Shown: piece after piece, positions 5,542 to 5,618 of the stretch
How positions within the stretch are numbered: the stretch's first letter is position 1
How the letters are laid out: the number at the start of each line of letters is the position of its first letter
Assembly: GCA_020024475.1 (NCBI GenBank)
Contig: JAHHTS010000127.1
Span: 1-5,618, forward strand
Length of the DNA: 5,618 nucleotides
Origin: Oscillospiraceae bacterium
GTDB taxonomy: Bacteria; Bacillota; Clostridia; Oscillospirales; Ruminococcaceae
Direction: 5' to 3'
Made by a program: the position numbers and the translations under genes
Notes under the pieces: generated by a model
Told to the model about the DNA's origin: nothing
What the model saw: only the letters and a program-made list of their open reading frames with translations
Databases searched by the model: none

Positions 5542-5618
5542 ACTGCAAAAGTCAGGTTAATACACACTATCTTCCCCTGTTTTGTCAACACATTTACAAT
5601 TGTTCTGAATCTAATACA
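5529..5618 (-). CDS. Possible C-terminal end of a convergent gene (cut by window edge)
   Basis: One minus-strand frame is open from the right window edge to a TAA at 5531-5529, 29 codons ending in INLTFAVKRV. The other two minus-strand frames are closed near the edge. The stop falls inside the terminator stem, an arrangement compatible with two convergent genes sharing one terminator. The peptide matches no family I know, and an open run of this length is expected by chance in AT-rich DNA fairly often, so this is weak. Confidence 0.2.
   Translation of the reverse strand, partial: CIRFRTIVNVLTKQGKIVCINLTFAVKRV

Noticed and set aside
5565..5588. Minus-strand TTGACA (5588-5583) with a weak TGTATT downstream, promoter-like.
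   Set aside because: The -10 is poor and transcription would run straight into the 5532-5486 hairpin without a gene to serve.
1..5618. CRISPR arrays, tRNA or rRNA genes, insertion-sequence ends and attachment sites.
   Set aside because: No spaced repeats, cloverleaf-like sequences or terminal inverted repeats with a transposase were seen by eye on either strand.

Overview
The window is AT-rich with strong AGGAGG-type ribosome binding sites and genes typical of low-GC Firmicutes. It is most likely from an anaerobic Clostridia/Lachnospiraceae-type bacterium, but no gene here allows a species call.

The layout is a divergent locus around a control region at about 3424-3760. Leftward (minus strand) run a MacB/LolD-type ABC ATPase (3423-2755), an 857-residue FtsX-family permease (2741-168) and then, 57 bases further on, the start of a small cysteine-rich peptide gene (110 to beyond the left edge). 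Rightward (plus strand) run an OmpR-type response regulator (3761-4435) and a short-loop membrane histidine kinase (4437-5477), closed by a strong intrinsic terminator (5486-5541). The last 77 bases hold nothing firm apart from the possible tail of a convergent reading frame.

Two items lie outside these standard genes. First, the peptide at the left edge has a very strong ribosome binding site, an acidic leader-like N-terminus and a Cys/Asp/His-rich C-terminal part, which is how precursors of ribosomally made, post-translationally modified peptides (RiPPs) look. Second, the control region contains a broken reading frame whose translation includes LTERCNLACKYCYV, the CxxxCxxC iron-sulfur signature of a radical SAM enzyme of the peptide-maturase style. 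It sits directly behind a ribosome binding site and ATG, but one base out of frame, and it stops after about 30 codons. It looks like the decayed 5' end of a radical SAM maturase gene.

The inferred picture is a peptide-sensing, export or self-immunity module. The kinase has almost no extracellular domain and probably depends on the ABC permease or a membrane signal for input. The regulator probably activates the leftward operon through GTAA direct repeats next to a -10 box. The module is embedded in, or is a remnant of, a radical-SAM RiPP locus. Family assignments of the ABC and two-component genes are secure; the RiPP interpretation is inference from a truncated peptide and an enzyme fragment.
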